64,000 bases of DNA from Pseudomonas palmensis (lineage in GTDB: Bacteria > Pseudomonadota > Gammaproteobacteria > Pseudomonadales > Pseudomonadaceae), in the NCBI RefSeq assembly GCF_017848315.1, contig NZ_JAFKEC010000003.1, forward strand, positions 1 to 64,000, in the 5' to 3' direction. Position numbers and translations under genes: made by a program. The notes under the pieces were generated by a model. It was not told where the DNA came from, searched no databases, and worked only from the letters and a program-made list of their open reading frames with translations. Shown here piece by piece: positions 56,033 through 64,000 of the stretch (positions are counted from its first letter, which is position 1; each line of letters starts with the position of its first letter).

Positions 56033-56266
56033 CTAGCGATCGTTTTTCTGGTAGATGATCTTCTTGGTACCGTTCTCACAGCTGCCCACCACCATGTTCT
56101 GGTCATGGACTTCATCGTTGGTCACGATTTCCAGGGTGTAGGAAGAGACATTGTTGGCCTGGATCTTGGCTTCGATCTCGGCCTTGAGCTCGGCGCAGTC
56201 CTTGGGCGCGGCCAGCGCACTGGTGGCCAGCAACGAGGTCAGCACAGCGAATGCAATACGAGTCAT
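56033..56266 (-). CDS. DUF1161 small periplasmic protein (copy 1)
   Basis: A 77-residue exported protein: signal peptide ending ALAAP, then CAELKAEIEAKIQANNV ... VVGSCENGTKKIIY. The two cysteines probably form a disulfide. This is the DUF1161 family. AAGGAG lies 8 bases before ATG 56266. A second copy lies 1.8 kb to the right. Confidence 0.88.
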   Translation of the reverse strand: MTRIAFAVLTSLLATSALAAPKDCAELKAEIEAKIQANNVSSYTLEIVTNDEVHDQNMVVGSCENGTKKIIYQKNDR

Positions 56267-56351
56267 CAGAACAGCTCCTTGTGGCGGCAGACCATCTGCC
56301 GACAGCCATTTGACCACAAGAAGCCGTGCGTCGTTCTGATCTGCGCCGGCG

Positions 56352-56786
56352 TCAGTCCACCAGGGTGGCATCCAGGCTGATCTGGGCCTTGAGCACCTTG
56401 GATACCGGACATCCCGCCTTGGCCTTGTTGGCCAGCTCCTCGAATTTCGCCTTGTCGGCACCGGGCACCTTGGCCTTGAGGATCAGGTGCACGGCGGTGA
56501 TGGCAAAACCATCGGGCTGCTTGTCCAGGGTCACTTCGGCGATGGTGTCGATACGCTCGGCGGTCAGGCCGGCTTCGCCGAGGATCATCGAAAAGGCCAT
56601 GGAGAAGCAGCCTGCATGGGCAGCGCCGATCAGTTCTTCAGGGTTGGTACCAGGCTGGCCTTCGAACCGGGTGTTGAAGCCATAGGGGTTGGCCTTCAAG
56701 GCGCCACTCTCGGTGGAGAGCTGGCCCTTGCCGGTCTTCAGGTCGCCTTGCCAAATTGCCGATGCTGTCTTTTTTATCGAACTCAT
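56352..56786 (-). CDS. osmC: OsmC-family peroxidase
   Basis: A 144-residue OsmC/Ohr protein. The two catalytic cysteines lie in AAHAGCFSMAFS and AGCPVSKVLKAQ; the Arg of the active site is in FNTRFEG. The SIKKTASAIWQGDLKTGKG opening is that of OsmC rather than Ohr. It reduces organic hydroperoxides and is osmotically or RpoS induced in relatives. AGGAGG precedes the ATG at 6 bases. Confidence 0.93.
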   Translation of the reverse strand: MSSIKKTASAIWQGDLKTGKGQLSTESGALKANPYGFNTRFEGQPGTNPEELIGAAHAGCFSMAFSMILGEAGLTAERIDTIAEVTLDKQPDGFAITAVHLILKAKVPGADKAKFEELANKAKAGCPVSKVLKAQISLDATLVD

Positions 56787-56967
56787 AAAGCCTCCTGAGT
56801 GCCTGAGAGCGCGGGGGATCGCGCCTGGCGTTCAATTCAGAGGGCGTCACCACGGGCAAGTTCAGCCCGATTGCAGGGGCAGGCATTGAATACCTGTGAT
56901 CTGCCCATACAGAGTCAGAAAGGTCGCGGCATGCTGTCGGCCTAACCATTCAGGAGGCGTACACGCC

Positions 56968-57972
56968 ATGACGCGACTCGCGGACATCAAATACTCCACC
57001 CTCGACCTGGTACCGGTACGCCAGGACAGCGGCCCGGCCCAGTCGCTGCGCAACTCGCTGGACCTGGCGCAACACGTGGAGAAATTCGGCTACAACCGCT
57101 TCTGGGTGGCCGAGCACCACAACATGGACGGCATTGCCAGCTCCGCCACCTCGGTGCTGCTGGGGTACCTGGCCGGTGGTACCTCGACGATCCGCGTGGG
57201 TGCAGGCGGGGTGATGCTGCCCAACCACGCGCCGCTGGTGATTGCCGAGCAGTTCGGCACCCTGGCCAGCCTGTACCCGGGCCGTATCGACCTGGGCCTG
57301 GGGCGTGCGCCGGGCTCCGACCAGATGACCGCCCGCGCCCTGCGCCGCGAGCGCTCGGGCAGCGCCGACGACTTCCCGGACGATGTAGAGGAACTGGTGC
57401 GCTACCTGGGCCCGCGCACGCCCGACCAGAAAGTGATTGCCGTGCCGGGGTATGGCACCGAGGTGCCGATCTGGCTGCTGGGCTCGAGCCTGTTCAGTGC
57501 ACAGCTGGCGGGGATGCGCGGCTTGCCGTATGCGTTTGCCTCGCACTTTGCGCCGCGCATGATGCATGAAGCGATCCGCGTGTACCGCAACCACTTCAAG
57601 CCCTCGACGGTGCTCGACAAGCCCTACGTGATGTTGGGTGTACCGCTGGTGGCGGCCGATACCGACGAGCAGGCCGAGTACCTGGCCACCTCGGTGTATC
57701 AGCGAATTCTGGCGTTGATGCGTGGGCAGAGCCTGGTGCAGCGCCCGCCCGTCGACAGCATGGACGGCCTGTGGCAGCCCCATGAGCGGGAGGCAGTGGG
57801 AAGTTTCCTGGGCCTGGCGATGGTGGGCGGGCCAGAGAAGATCCGCGCCAAACTGGACGTGCTGCTGGAGCAGACCGGTGCTGATGAGCTGATCTTTACC
57901 TGCGACCTGTACGAGCATGCGGACCGGATCCGGTCCTACGAGATTCTGTCGCAGATCATCAAGGGCAACTGA
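56968..57972 (+). CDS. LLM-class flavin-dependent oxidoreductase
   Basis: A 334-residue luciferase-like monooxygenase of the MsnO8/YhbW type: [17 protein letters not shown] opening, [21 protein letters not shown] (the EHH motif), and [13 protein letters not shown]. It uses reduced flavin; the substrate is unknown. AGGAGG lies 9 bases before ATG 56968. Followed by a REP pair. Confidence 0.9.
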   Translation: MTRLADIKYSTLDLVPVRQDSGPAQSLRNSLDLAQHVEKFGYNRFWVAEHHNMDGIASSATSVLLGYLAGGTSTIRVGAGGVMLPNHAPLVIAEQFGTLASLYPGRIDLGLGRAPGSDQMTARALRRERSGSADDFPDDVEELVRYLGPRTPDQKVIAVPGYGTEVPIWLLGSSLFSAQLAGMRGLPYAFASHFAPRMMHEAIRVYRNHFKPSTVLDKPYVMLGVPLVAADTDEQAEYLATSVYQRILALMRGQSLVQRPPVDSMDGLWQPHEREAVGSFLGLAMVGGPEKIRAKLDVLLEQTGADELIFTCDLYEHADRIRSYEILSQIIKGN

Positions 57973-57979
57973 GGGCCCT

Positions 57980-58028
57980 TTCGCCAGCAAGGCTGGCTCC
58001 TACGTGGGAGCAAGCCTTGCTGGCGAAA
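57980..58028. repeat. REP pair, close-spaced
   Basis: Arms ttcgccagcaaggctggctc and gggagcaagccttgctggcg with almost no spacer, between convergent genes. It may also act as a two-way transcription barrier. Confidence 0.85.
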
Positions 58029-58038
58029 GACTCACCGA

Positions 58039-58263
58039 TCAGCCGCGCTTGTACACGATGTCCTTGGTACCGCCTTCACACGACCCCACCACTTTGCCAT
58101 CGGTCGCAGCGCCCTTGTCGACGATTTCCAGCGAATAGTGCGGTACGCCATTGGCGTCGATCTTCGCGGCAATCTCGCTCTTCAATTCTTCACACGGCTT
58201 GCCTGCCGCCAGCGCAGTCCCGGCCAGGGTCATCAAGCCAAACGCCAATACCAGCTTCTTCAT
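58039..58263 (-). CDS. DUF1161 small periplasmic protein (copy 2)
   Basis: A 74-residue exported protein: signal peptide ending ALAAG, then CEELKSEIAAKIDANGV ... VVGSCEGGTKDIVY. It is clearly related to copy 1 at 56033, with both cysteines kept. ATG 58263 is chosen because AAGGAA is well placed for it and too close to the ATG three codons upstream. Confidence 0.88.
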   Translation of the reverse strand: MKKLVLAFGLMTLAGTALAAGKPCEELKSEIAAKIDANGVPHYSLEIVDKGAATDGKVVGSCEGGTKDIVYKRG

Positions 58264-58315
58264 CGATCGCATTCCTTGTTCAGATCAAAAAGGGTTCAGG
58301 GCCAGCCGGCCGCCA

Positions 58316-58531
58316 TCAGCTGTTGGCGATACGGAAGCCCACCTTGATGGTTACCTGAAAATGCGCCGCCTTGCCATCCTTGATATGGCCCCGGGTCTCG
58401 GTCACTTCGAACCACTCCAGGTGCTTGATGCTCTTGGCCGCTTCGGCCAGGGCATTGTTGATCGCGTCCTCGATGCTGCTGGGCGAGGAGCCGACCAGTT
58501 CGACCTTCTTGTACGTGTGGTGATCAGACAT
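58316..58531 (-). CDS. Dodecin flavin-binding protein
   Basis: A 71-residue dodecin: [35 protein letters not shown] with the flavin-stacking Trp, and [11 protein letters not shown]. Dodecins form hollow dodecamers that store flavins. It precedes the second DUF1161 gene on the same strand, 52 bases away. Confidence 0.93.
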   Translation of the reverse strand: MSDHHTYKKVELVGSSPSSIEDAINNALAEAAKSIKHLEWFEVTETRGHIKDGKAAHFQVTIKVGFRIANS

Positions 58532-58688
58532 GACTACTCTCCATCAATGGTGTGCATTGAGCCTAGCAGCGCCAGGCAGGTTTACCTGTGTGGGTAAAAA
58601 CCTGGCAAAAGTTCGATTGCTCTGCACTTTCGCGGCACTGCGCAGTCCCATTCTTCACATGCCACTCAAACCCTGAAGGAGAGCCACC

Positions 58689-59015
58689 ATGGCCAATAGC
58701 TCGCTACGTAAAGCCTCGTTGCAAAGCATGGAAGCGGAAATCGAAAGTCTCCTCAAATCCCTGGAAAACCTCAAAGACGATGCTTCGGACGAGTCGCGCA
58801 AGACCTTGAAGAGCCTCAAGGGCAATGCCGAAAATGCCCTGCGTCACTCGCGCAGCCTGCTCACCGATGCCTATGAAGAGGTCAAGACCAAGACCCGCGA
58901 AACCGGCATCGCCACCCGTGACTATGCCCAGCAACACCCCTGGACCACCGCCGGCGTGGCCGTGGGCGCACTGGGCCTGCTGGCCGCCTACCTGCTGTGC
59001 AAGCGCGGCGACTAA
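58689..59015 (+). CDS. DUF883 (ElaB/YqjD-like) membrane-anchored protein
   Basis: A 108-residue protein: a long amphipathic helix (about 5-85) and a C-terminal membrane anchor ([20 protein letters not shown]). This matches the DUF883 family, some of whose members bind ribosomes at the membrane in stationary phase. GAAGGAGAG precedes the ATG. Its end overlaps convergent trpI by four bases. Confidence 0.9.
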   Translation: MANSSLRKASLQSMEAEIESLLKSLENLKDDASDESRKTLKSLKGNAENALRHSRSLLTDAYEEVKTKTRETGIATRDYAQQHPWTTAGVAVGALGLLAAYLLCKRGD

Positions 59016-59908
59016 AGCGCCTGCCGCCCCAGTTCGGCGCGCAACCAGTGCGCCAGCTGCTCGGCGCGCCCGTCCGCGGCGCGCCGGGGCACCCACAGGG
59101 CCAATGACGCCCGCGTAGGACCAAAGCCCCACGGTGCCGCCAGCCTGCCGGCACGCAGGTCATCGGCCACCAGCGGCTGCGGGGCGATCGCCACCCCCAG
59201 GCCGGCCACAGCTGCCTCCAGCAAGTAATACAGATGCTCGAACCCTTGCCCGTAGCGCATTGCCTGCGGGTCGATGTGCTGTTGGCGGGCCCAGTCGGGC
59301 CAGGCCTGGGGCCGCGAGGTGGTGTGTAGCAGGGTTTCCCCCAGCAAGGCGCTGGCTGGCGCCTGACGCAGGCGGTCGAACCCTGGAAAGTGCGGGCTGA
59401 GCACCGGCCCGATGCATTCCTGTGCCAGCACGTGCACCTGCATGTCGGCCGGCCACGGCGGCTCGGCGAATACCAGCAGCGCATCCAGCCCCGGCCGGCG
59501 CGGGTCCAGGTCGCCTTCGCCCGCCGACAGGTGCAGACGCAGTTCCGGCAGGTCGGCCTGCAGGCGCCCAAGGCGCGGAATGAACCAGCGCGCCAGCAGG
59601 CTGCCTGAACAACCCAGCACGAACGGTGCGTCGGCGCGGTCCTGGCCCAGTTCGGCGCACACGCTGCGCAGGCGCTCGAAGGCGTCGCTGCTGGCGTCGC
59701 GCAGGCGCACACCGGCATCTGTGAGTTTAATGCCGCGCCCTTCCTTGACGAACAGGCTCACGCCCAGGTGCTCTTCGAGCACCTTCAACTGCCGGCTCAC
59801 CGCACCGTGGGTCACGTGCAGTTGCTCGGCAGCCTGGCTTACGCTGTTGAGCCGGGCGGTGGCTTCAAAGGCCCGAAGGGCATTGAGCGGGGGCAGTTCT
59901 CTGGCCAT
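59012..59908 (-). CDS. trpI: LysR-type regulator TrpI
   Basis: A 298-residue LysR regulator: N-terminal winged helix ([20 protein letters not shown], about 17-36) and the effector domain (about 90-290). It is divergent from trpBA, as in other Pseudomonas, where TrpI activates trpBA in response to indoleglycerol phosphate. Confidence 0.94.
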   Translation of the reverse strand: MARELPPLNALRAFEATARLNSVSQAAEQLHVTHGAVSRQLKVLEEHLGVSLFVKEGRGIKLTDAGVRLRDASSDAFERLRSVCAELGQDRADAPFVLGCSGSLLARWFIPRLGRLQADLPELRLHLSAGEGDLDPRRPGLDALLVFAEPPWPADMQVHVLAQECIGPVLSPHFPGFDRLRQAPASALLGETLLHTTSRPQAWPDWARQQHIDPQAMRYGQGFEHLYYLLEAAVAGLGVAIAPQPLVADDLRAGRLAAPWGFGPTRASLALWVPRRAADGRAEQLAHWLRAELGRQAL

Positions 59909-60019
59909 TGACGTGTGAGTTTTCCTGACAGGTTGTGGCGATCTTATCGGTTTTCAGCGGCGCGTGTCGTGGGTAGAGTAGGCCCATTGCGACCTCATAC
60001 TCACGCCCTGGAGCGACCC
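59909..60019. promoter_or_regulatory. trpI-trpBA divergent control region
   Basis: A 111-base gap that must hold the TrpI sites and both promoters. TAGAGT (near 59974) is a possible trpB -10 with a weak -35 17 bases upstream (TTTTCA), the pattern of an activator-dependent promoter. I could not fix the TrpI sites. Confidence 0.55.
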
Positions 60020-61237
60020 ATGACCCAGACCAACTTCCGCAGCGGCCCCGATGCCAACGGCCTGTTTGGCGCATTCGGTGGCCGCTACGTGGCCGAAACA
60101 CTGATGCCGCTGGTGCTCGACCTGGCCCGCGAATACGAAGCGGCCAAGGCCGACCCCGAGTTCAACGAGCAACTGGCGTACTTCCAGCGCGACTACATCG
60201 GCCGTCCTAACCCGCTGTACTTCGCCGAGCGCCTCACCGAACACTGCGGCGGGGCGAAGATCTTCTTCAAGCGCGAAGAGCTCAACCACACCGGCGCGCA
60301 CAAGGTGAACAACTGCATCGGCCAGGTGCTGCTGGCCAAGCGCATGGGCAAGAAGCGCCTGATCGCCGAAACCGGCGCCGGCATGCACGGTGTGGCCACC
60401 GCCACCGTGGCCGCACGTTTCGGCCTGCCCTGCGTGATCTACATGGGCGCCACCGACATCGAGCGCCAGCAGGCCAACGTGTTCCGCATGAAGCTGCTGG
60501 GCGCCGAGATCGTGCCGGTCACCGCCGGCACCGGCACCCTCAAGGACGCCATGAACGAAGCGCTGCGCGACTGGGTGACCAACGTCGACGACACCTTCTA
60601 CCTGATCGGCACCGTGGCCGGCCCGCACCCGTACCCGGCGATGGTGCGCGACTTCCAGTCGATCATCGGCAAGGAAACCCGCGAGCAGCTGCAGGCCAAG
60701 GAAGGGCGCCTGCCCGACAGCCTGATCGCCTGCGTGGGTGGTGGCTCCAACGCCATGGGCCTGTTCCATGACTTCCTCGATGACGCCAGTGTGCAGATCA
60801 TCGGCGTCGAGGCCGGCGGCCACGGGGTCGACACCGACAAGCACGCAGCGAGCCTCAACGGCGGCGTGCCCGGCGTGCTGCACGGCAACCGCACCTACCT
60901 GCTGCAGGACGCCGATGGCCAGATCACCGACGCCCACTCGATTTCCGCCGGCCTGGACTACCCCGGCATCGGCCCGGAGCACGCCTACCTGCACGAAGTG
61001 AAGCGCGTCGAGTACGTGAGCATCACCGACGACGAGGCGCTGGATGCGTTCCACGCTACCTGCCGCCTGGAAGGCATCATCCCGGCGCTGGAAACCTCCC
61101 ACGCGCTGGCCGAAGCCATCAAGCGTGCGCCCACCCTGCCCAGGGACCACCTGATGGTGGTGTGCCTTTCGGGGCGTGGCGACAAGGACATGCAAACCGT
61201 AATGAGCCATATGGCCGCGCAGGAGAAGCAGGCATGA
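60020..61237 (+). CDS. trpB: Tryptophan synthase beta subunit
   Basis: A 405-residue PLP enzyme. The PLP lysine is in [14 protein letters not shown], the phosphate loop is GGGSNAMG, and the N-terminal [15 protein letters not shown] is typical. It condenses indole with serine. CTGGAG precedes ATG 60020. It overlaps trpA by 4 bases (ATGA). Confidence 0.97.
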   Translation: MTQTNFRSGPDANGLFGAFGGRYVAETLMPLVLDLAREYEAAKADPEFNEQLAYFQRDYIGRPNPLYFAERLTEHCGGAKIFFKREELNHTGAHKVNNCIGQVLLAKRMGKKRLIAETGAGMHGVATATVAARFGLPCVIYMGATDIERQQANVFRMKLLGAEIVPVTAGTGTLKDAMNEALRDWVTNVDDTFYLIGTVAGPHPYPAMVRDFQSIIGKETREQLQAKEGRLPDSLIACVGGGSNAMGLFHDFLDDASVQIIGVEAGGHGVDTDKHAASLNGGVPGVLHGNRTYLLQDADGQITDAHSISAGLDYPGIGPEHAYLHEVKRVEYVSITDDEALDAFHATCRLEGIIPALETSHALAEAIKRAPTLPRDHLMVVCLSGRGDKDMQTVMSHMAAQEKQA

Positions 61238-62046
61238 GCCGTCTTGAACAACGTTTTGCCGACCTCAAGCGCGAGGGCCGCGCTGCCCTGGTGACCTTCG
61301 TGACCGCCGGTGACCCGGGCTACGACGCTTCGCTGGCGATCCTCAAGGGCCTGCCGACTGCGGGTGCCGACGTGATCGAACTGGGCATGCCGTTCACCGA
61401 CCCGATGGCCGACGGCGTGGCCATCCAGCTGGCCACCCTGCGTGCGCTGGAGGCCGGGCAGACCCTGGCCAAAACCCTGCAGATGGTGCGCGAGTTCCGC
61501 ACCGGCAATGCCACCACGCCGATCGTGCTGATGGGTTACTACAACCCGATCCACCGCTTCGGCGTGGAGAAGTTCGTGGCCGAGGCCAGGGATGCGGGCG
61601 TGGACGGCCTGATCATCGTCGACCTGCCGCCGGAGCACGACGCCGAGCTGGCCACCCCGGCCCAGGCCGCGGGCATCGACTTCATCCGCCTGACCACCCC
61701 GACCACCGATGACGCGCGCCTGCCACGCGTGCTGGAGCGCAGTTCGGGCTTTGTGTACTACGTGTCGGTAGCCGGCGTGACCGGCGCAGGCTCGGCGACC
61801 AGCGATCAGGTAAGCGGCGCCATCGAGCGCCTGCGCCGCCACACCGACCTGCCGATCAGCGTGGGCTTCGGCATTCGCACGCCTGAACAGGCGGCAGCCA
61901 TTGCGCGGCTGGCCGATGGTGTGGTCGTGGGTTCGGCGCTGGTGGACAAGGTGGCCAACGCCAGTACGGGCGAGCAGGCGGTAAGCGATGTGCTGGCGCT
62001 GTGTTCGGCGCTGGCCGAAGGTGTGCGCGGCGCGCGCAAAGGCTGA
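61234..62046 (+). CDS. trpA: Tryptophan synthase alpha subunit
   Basis: A 270-residue TIM-barrel subunit: catalytic Glu and Asp in [13 protein letters not shown], the mobile loop PPEHDAELA, and the [13 protein letters not shown] phosphate site. It cleaves indoleglycerol phosphate to indole, which is channelled to TrpB. Confidence 0.97.
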   Translation: MSRLEQRFADLKREGRAALVTFVTAGDPGYDASLAILKGLPTAGADVIELGMPFTDPMADGVAIQLATLRALEAGQTLAKTLQMVREFRTGNATTPIVLMGYYNPIHRFGVEKFVAEARDAGVDGLIIVDLPPEHDAELATPAQAAGIDFIRLTTPTTDDARLPRVLERSSGFVYYVSVAGVTGAGSATSDQVSGAIERLRRHTDLPISVGFGIRTPEQAAAIARLADGVVVGSALVDKVANASTGEQAVSDVLALCSALAEGVRGARKG

Positions 62047-62060
62047 TACCGCGTCGCCTC

Positions 62061-62125
62061 TTTCGCCGGCAAGGCCGGCTCCTACAGACACCGCAGTCCT
62101 GTAGGAGCCGGCCTTGCCGGCGAAA
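62061..62125. repeat. REP pair
   Basis: Arms ttcgccggcaaggccggctc and gtaggagccggccttgccgg, inverted, 15 bases apart, in the convergent gap after trpA. This is the best match to the consensus in the window. Confidence 0.9.
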
Positions 62126-62139
62126 GCCTCACCGCCGCT

Positions 62140-62475
62140 TCAGGCCCCTTCGAACATCGAAAGATCCAGCGGCCGCACGGCCCCCATCCAGATCGCATGG
62201 TCCCGATGATCGGCCAGCTCATCGCCGGTCAGCGGATGCAGAAACACCACCAGCCCCTTGCGGTACAACGCCAGCCACGGCAGCACCACGCCCACCATCT
62301 CCGGCCCGAATGCCAGCTGGCAGCTCCAGTCCGGGTGCGGCCCCACCGGTTTCTGATGCATGCGCCCCATGCTCACGCCAAACAGCGTGGCGGCTTCCTC
62401 GCACAGCGCCCGCGCCTGCTCCATCGTACCGGCGTCGTAATACACATGGGCGTGATACCCCTTTATCCGTTGCAC
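62140..62475 (-). CDS. DOPA 4,5-dioxygenase family protein
   Basis: A 111-residue single-domain protein: GYHAHVYYD (metal His pair) near the N-terminus, HPDWSCQLAF, and VFLHPLTGDELADHRDHAIW with further His residues. It matches the bacterial DOPA 4,5-dioxygenase-like family. True substrate unknown. I choose GTG 62475 because AGGAGG lies 4 bases upstream; the longer frame has no such site. Confidence 0.85.
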   Translation of the reverse strand: MQRIKGYHAHVYYDAGTMEQARALCEEAATLFGVSMGRMHQKPVGPHPDWSCQLAFGPEMVGVVLPWLALYRKGLVVFLHPLTGDELADHRDHAIWMGAVRPLDLSMFEGA

Positions 62476-62553
62476 GCTGCCTCCTGAATTCGACCGAACC
62501 CCCAGGTGCTCCCGCAGGTCCAAAGGCCATCAGGATACCCCCGGAGCGCTATC

Positions 62554-63075
62554 GTGAAAAACGCCGAAACACCTGTCTTCAAACTGATCCTGCTCGGCGG
62601 CCAGTGCACCCTGGGTGATGCGCTGGTAAGCGAACTGCTGCAGCGCCAGCACGAGGTGACCCTGATCCTCGACGACCTCAACCAGCCCCAGGCGCGCCCC
62701 GGCCTGCACGTCAAGAACGGCGGCCTGGCCAGCGCAGACCAGGCCGAACAGAGCATCGCCGGCGGTTCGGCCGTGGTGTGCCTGCTCGACGGCCTGGCGC
62801 CCGGCGACTTCTCGCGCCAGGGGCTGATGACCCAGGCCCTGCTCGCGGGCATGGCCCGCACGCCCCTGCGTCGCATCGTGCTGGTGGGCCAGTTTGGCGG
62901 CGGCGCGGCGCCGCTGGCGGAGTTGTTGCAGGCCGGCGGCCTGCGCTGGACGTTGGTCAACACGCCACTGAGCGAGCACCCGGACAGCCTGGCAGGCATC
63001 GCTGCGGGCATTGCCGACCTGCTGGACCTGAACCTGCATGTTGGCGAACAGGTGAATTTCATCGAGGCCCCCTGA
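62554..63075 (+). CDS. NAD(P)-binding Rossmann-fold protein (NmrA-like)
   Basis: A 173-residue protein with a dinucleotide-binding start (KLILLGGQCTLGDALVSELL), a second strand VTLILDD, and RRIVLVGQFGGG. It is shorter than catalytic SDRs and lacks a YxxxK pair, so it may be a sensor or an atypical reductase. GTG 62554 is preceded by GGAG. It leads into the SulP gene 60 bases later. Confidence 0.75.
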   Translation: MKNAETPVFKLILLGGQCTLGDALVSELLQRQHEVTLILDDLNQPQARPGLHVKNGGLASADQAEQSIAGGSAVVCLLDGLAPGDFSRQGLMTQALLAGMARTPLRRIVLVGQFGGGAAPLAELLQAGGLRWTLVNTPLSEHPDSLAGIAAGIADLLDLNLHVGEQVNFIEAP

Positions 63076-63135
63076 CTTGCACCGGGCCTCCATAGCCTGC
63101 ACCCTGAGCCTTCACCGCACTGCATAGAGAGCTTC

Positions 63136-64000
63136 ATGGCCTGGCTAGAGCGCCACCGTCTGTTTCCCTTTCTCGCCTGGCTGCCTCGGCAAACCCGTGC
63201 CAGCGTGCGGCGCGACCTGCTGGTGGGGCTCAGCGGGGCGATCCTGGCCCTGCCGCAGTCGATCGCCTATGCGCTGATCGCCGGCCTGCCCGCCGAGTAC
63301 GGGCTGTACGCGGCCATCGTGCCGGTGCTGATCGCGTGCCTGTGGGGCTCGTCGTGGCACCTGATCTGCGGGCCCACCGCCGCCATCTCCATCGTGCTCT
63401 ACGCCAGCATCAGCCCCGTGGCGGTGCCCGGCAGCGACGACTACATCCGCCTGATCCTGCTGCTGACCTTCCTGGCCGGGGTGTTCCAGTGGCTGCTGGG
63501 CATGCTGCGCTTCGGCGCGCTGGTGAATTTCGTCTCGCACTCGGTGGTGCTCGGCTTCACCCTCGGCGCTGCAGTGGTGATCGCGCTGGGCCAGGTGCCG
63601 AACCTGCTGGGGCTCGACCTCGCCAGCCAGGCCACCGCCCTCAGAACCCTGCAAGGCCTGCTGCAGCATGCCGGCGACATCGACTGGCCCTCGCTGCTGC
63701 TGGGGCTGGGCACCTTGCTGCTGGGGCTGTCGATCAAGCTCGCACGGCCGCGCTGGCCGGCGCTGTTGATCAGCCTTGCCGGCGCCAGCCTGCTGGTGTG
63801 GCTGTGGCCGGCACTGTTCGGCCATGTGGCGCTGGTGCCGGCGTTCATTGGCCGGCTGCCACCGCTGAGCCCGCTGCCGCTGCTGGACCTGGAGCTGATC
63901 CTGCGCCTGCTGCCCAGTGCCGTGGCGGTGGGCATGCTGGGGCTGGTCACCAGCCTGTCGATTGCGCGCTCGCTGTCGATCCGCTCCGAACAGCTGATCG
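63136..64000 (+). CDS. SulP-family anion transporter (5' part; cut by window end)
   Basis: The first 288 residues of a SulP transporter, open to the window end. The SulP signature GAILALPQSIAYALIAGLPA lies near residues 35-54, followed by YGLYAAIVPVLIACLWGSS and CGPTAAISIVLYA. Several hydrophobic segments are visible; the C-terminal STAS domain lies outside. It differs from the SulP at 44363, so the strain has at least two. Likely sulfate or another inorganic anion. Confidence 0.92.
   Translation, partial: MAWLERHRLFPFLAWLPRQTRASVRRDLLVGLSGAILALPQSIAYALIAGLPAEYGLYAAIVPVLIACLWGSSWHLICGPTAAISIVLYASISPVAVPGSDDYIRLILLLTFLAGVFQWLLGMLRFGALVNFVSHSVVLGFTLGAAVVIALGQVPNLLGLDLASQATALRTLQGLLQHAGDIDWPSLLLGLGTLLLGLSIKLARPRWPALLISLAGASLLVWLWPALFGHVALVPAFIGRLPPLSPLPLLDLELILRLLPSAVAVGMLGLVTSLSIARSLSIRSEQLI

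Overview
The window looks like chromosomal DNA of a Pseudomonas putida-group bacterium. It is GC-rich and densely coding. The order of housekeeping genes (trpI/trpBA, prlC, a caa3 oxidase operon, metNIQ, katE, znu/zur, thrB, polA, engB, cytochrome c4, dsbA, kinB/algB, gltP) matches, from memory, one continuous stretch of P. putida chromosomes read in reverse. About eleven REP palindromes built on GTAGGAGCCGGC-type arms sit between genes. I see no tRNA, rRNA, CRISPR array, prophage or insertion sequence. Most of the window is core genome. The less obvious content is in regulation and in small genes.

Layout. 1-6.0 kb: an MCE/Mla-like lipid-transport operon (STAS-permease, ATPase, MCE protein, PqiC-like lipoprotein) after a DUF5924 gene, facing a SpmAB-like gene. 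6.1-8.2 kb: gltP with a long upstream region that carries AauR-type palindromes and a possible sigma54 promoter. 8.2-13.6 kb: an envelope-stress group (Ivy lysozyme inhibitor, DUF1328, a small membrane protein, a BON protein with a strong sigma54 promoter) beside the algB/kinB two-component pair. 13.6-20.4 kb: leftward genes for an EAL protein, an AmpD-like amidase, a diguanylate cyclase, a nuclease-fold protein, DsbA and cytochrome c4. 20.8-25.9 kb: engB, the small RNA ErsA, polA, a DUF2782 protein and the APH-type homoserine kinase. 26-34.8 kb: the zinc-uptake cluster (znuA divergent from zur-znuC-znuB), a lipoprotein, catalase KatE and the methionine importer metNIQ.

34.9-43.3 kb: the leftward caa3 cytochrome c oxidase cluster, with CoxII (fused to cytochrome c), CoxI, Cox11, CoxIII, SURF1, a small assembly protein, heme A synthase, heme O synthase and a SCO copper chaperone. 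A small twin-transmembrane gene faces the other way inside it. 43.6-50 kb: an unknown protein, a SulP transporter next to a beta-carbonic anhydrase, a LexA-boxed radical SAM gene, and the first of two M3 oligopeptidases. 50.3-59 kb: YheV, PrlC, a gamma-carbonic anhydrase, a HAD phosphatase, an aminopeptidase, two tandem lipoproteins, two DUF1161 proteins, OsmC, a flavin oxidoreductase, dodecin and a DUF883 protein. This last part is rich in small stress-type proteins. 59-64 kb: trpI divergent from trpBA, a DOPA-dioxygenase-like protein, a Rossmann-fold protein and a second SulP transporter cut by the window edge.

Functional threads: envelope maintenance and alginate-type regulation (algB/kinB, Ivy, BON, ErsA, AmpDh), c-di-GMP turnover (one EAL, one GGDEF), terminal respiration and its cofactor supply, and metal or amino-acid uptake. 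The most informative sites read directly from the sequence are: a perfect SOS box before the radical SAM gene; a near-perfect sigma54 promoter before the BON gene; an AlgU-type promoter for ErsA; AauR-type palindromes before gltP; an RpoS-like -10 before ctaC; a Zur box; and two places where a REP palindrome has become protein-coding sequence.
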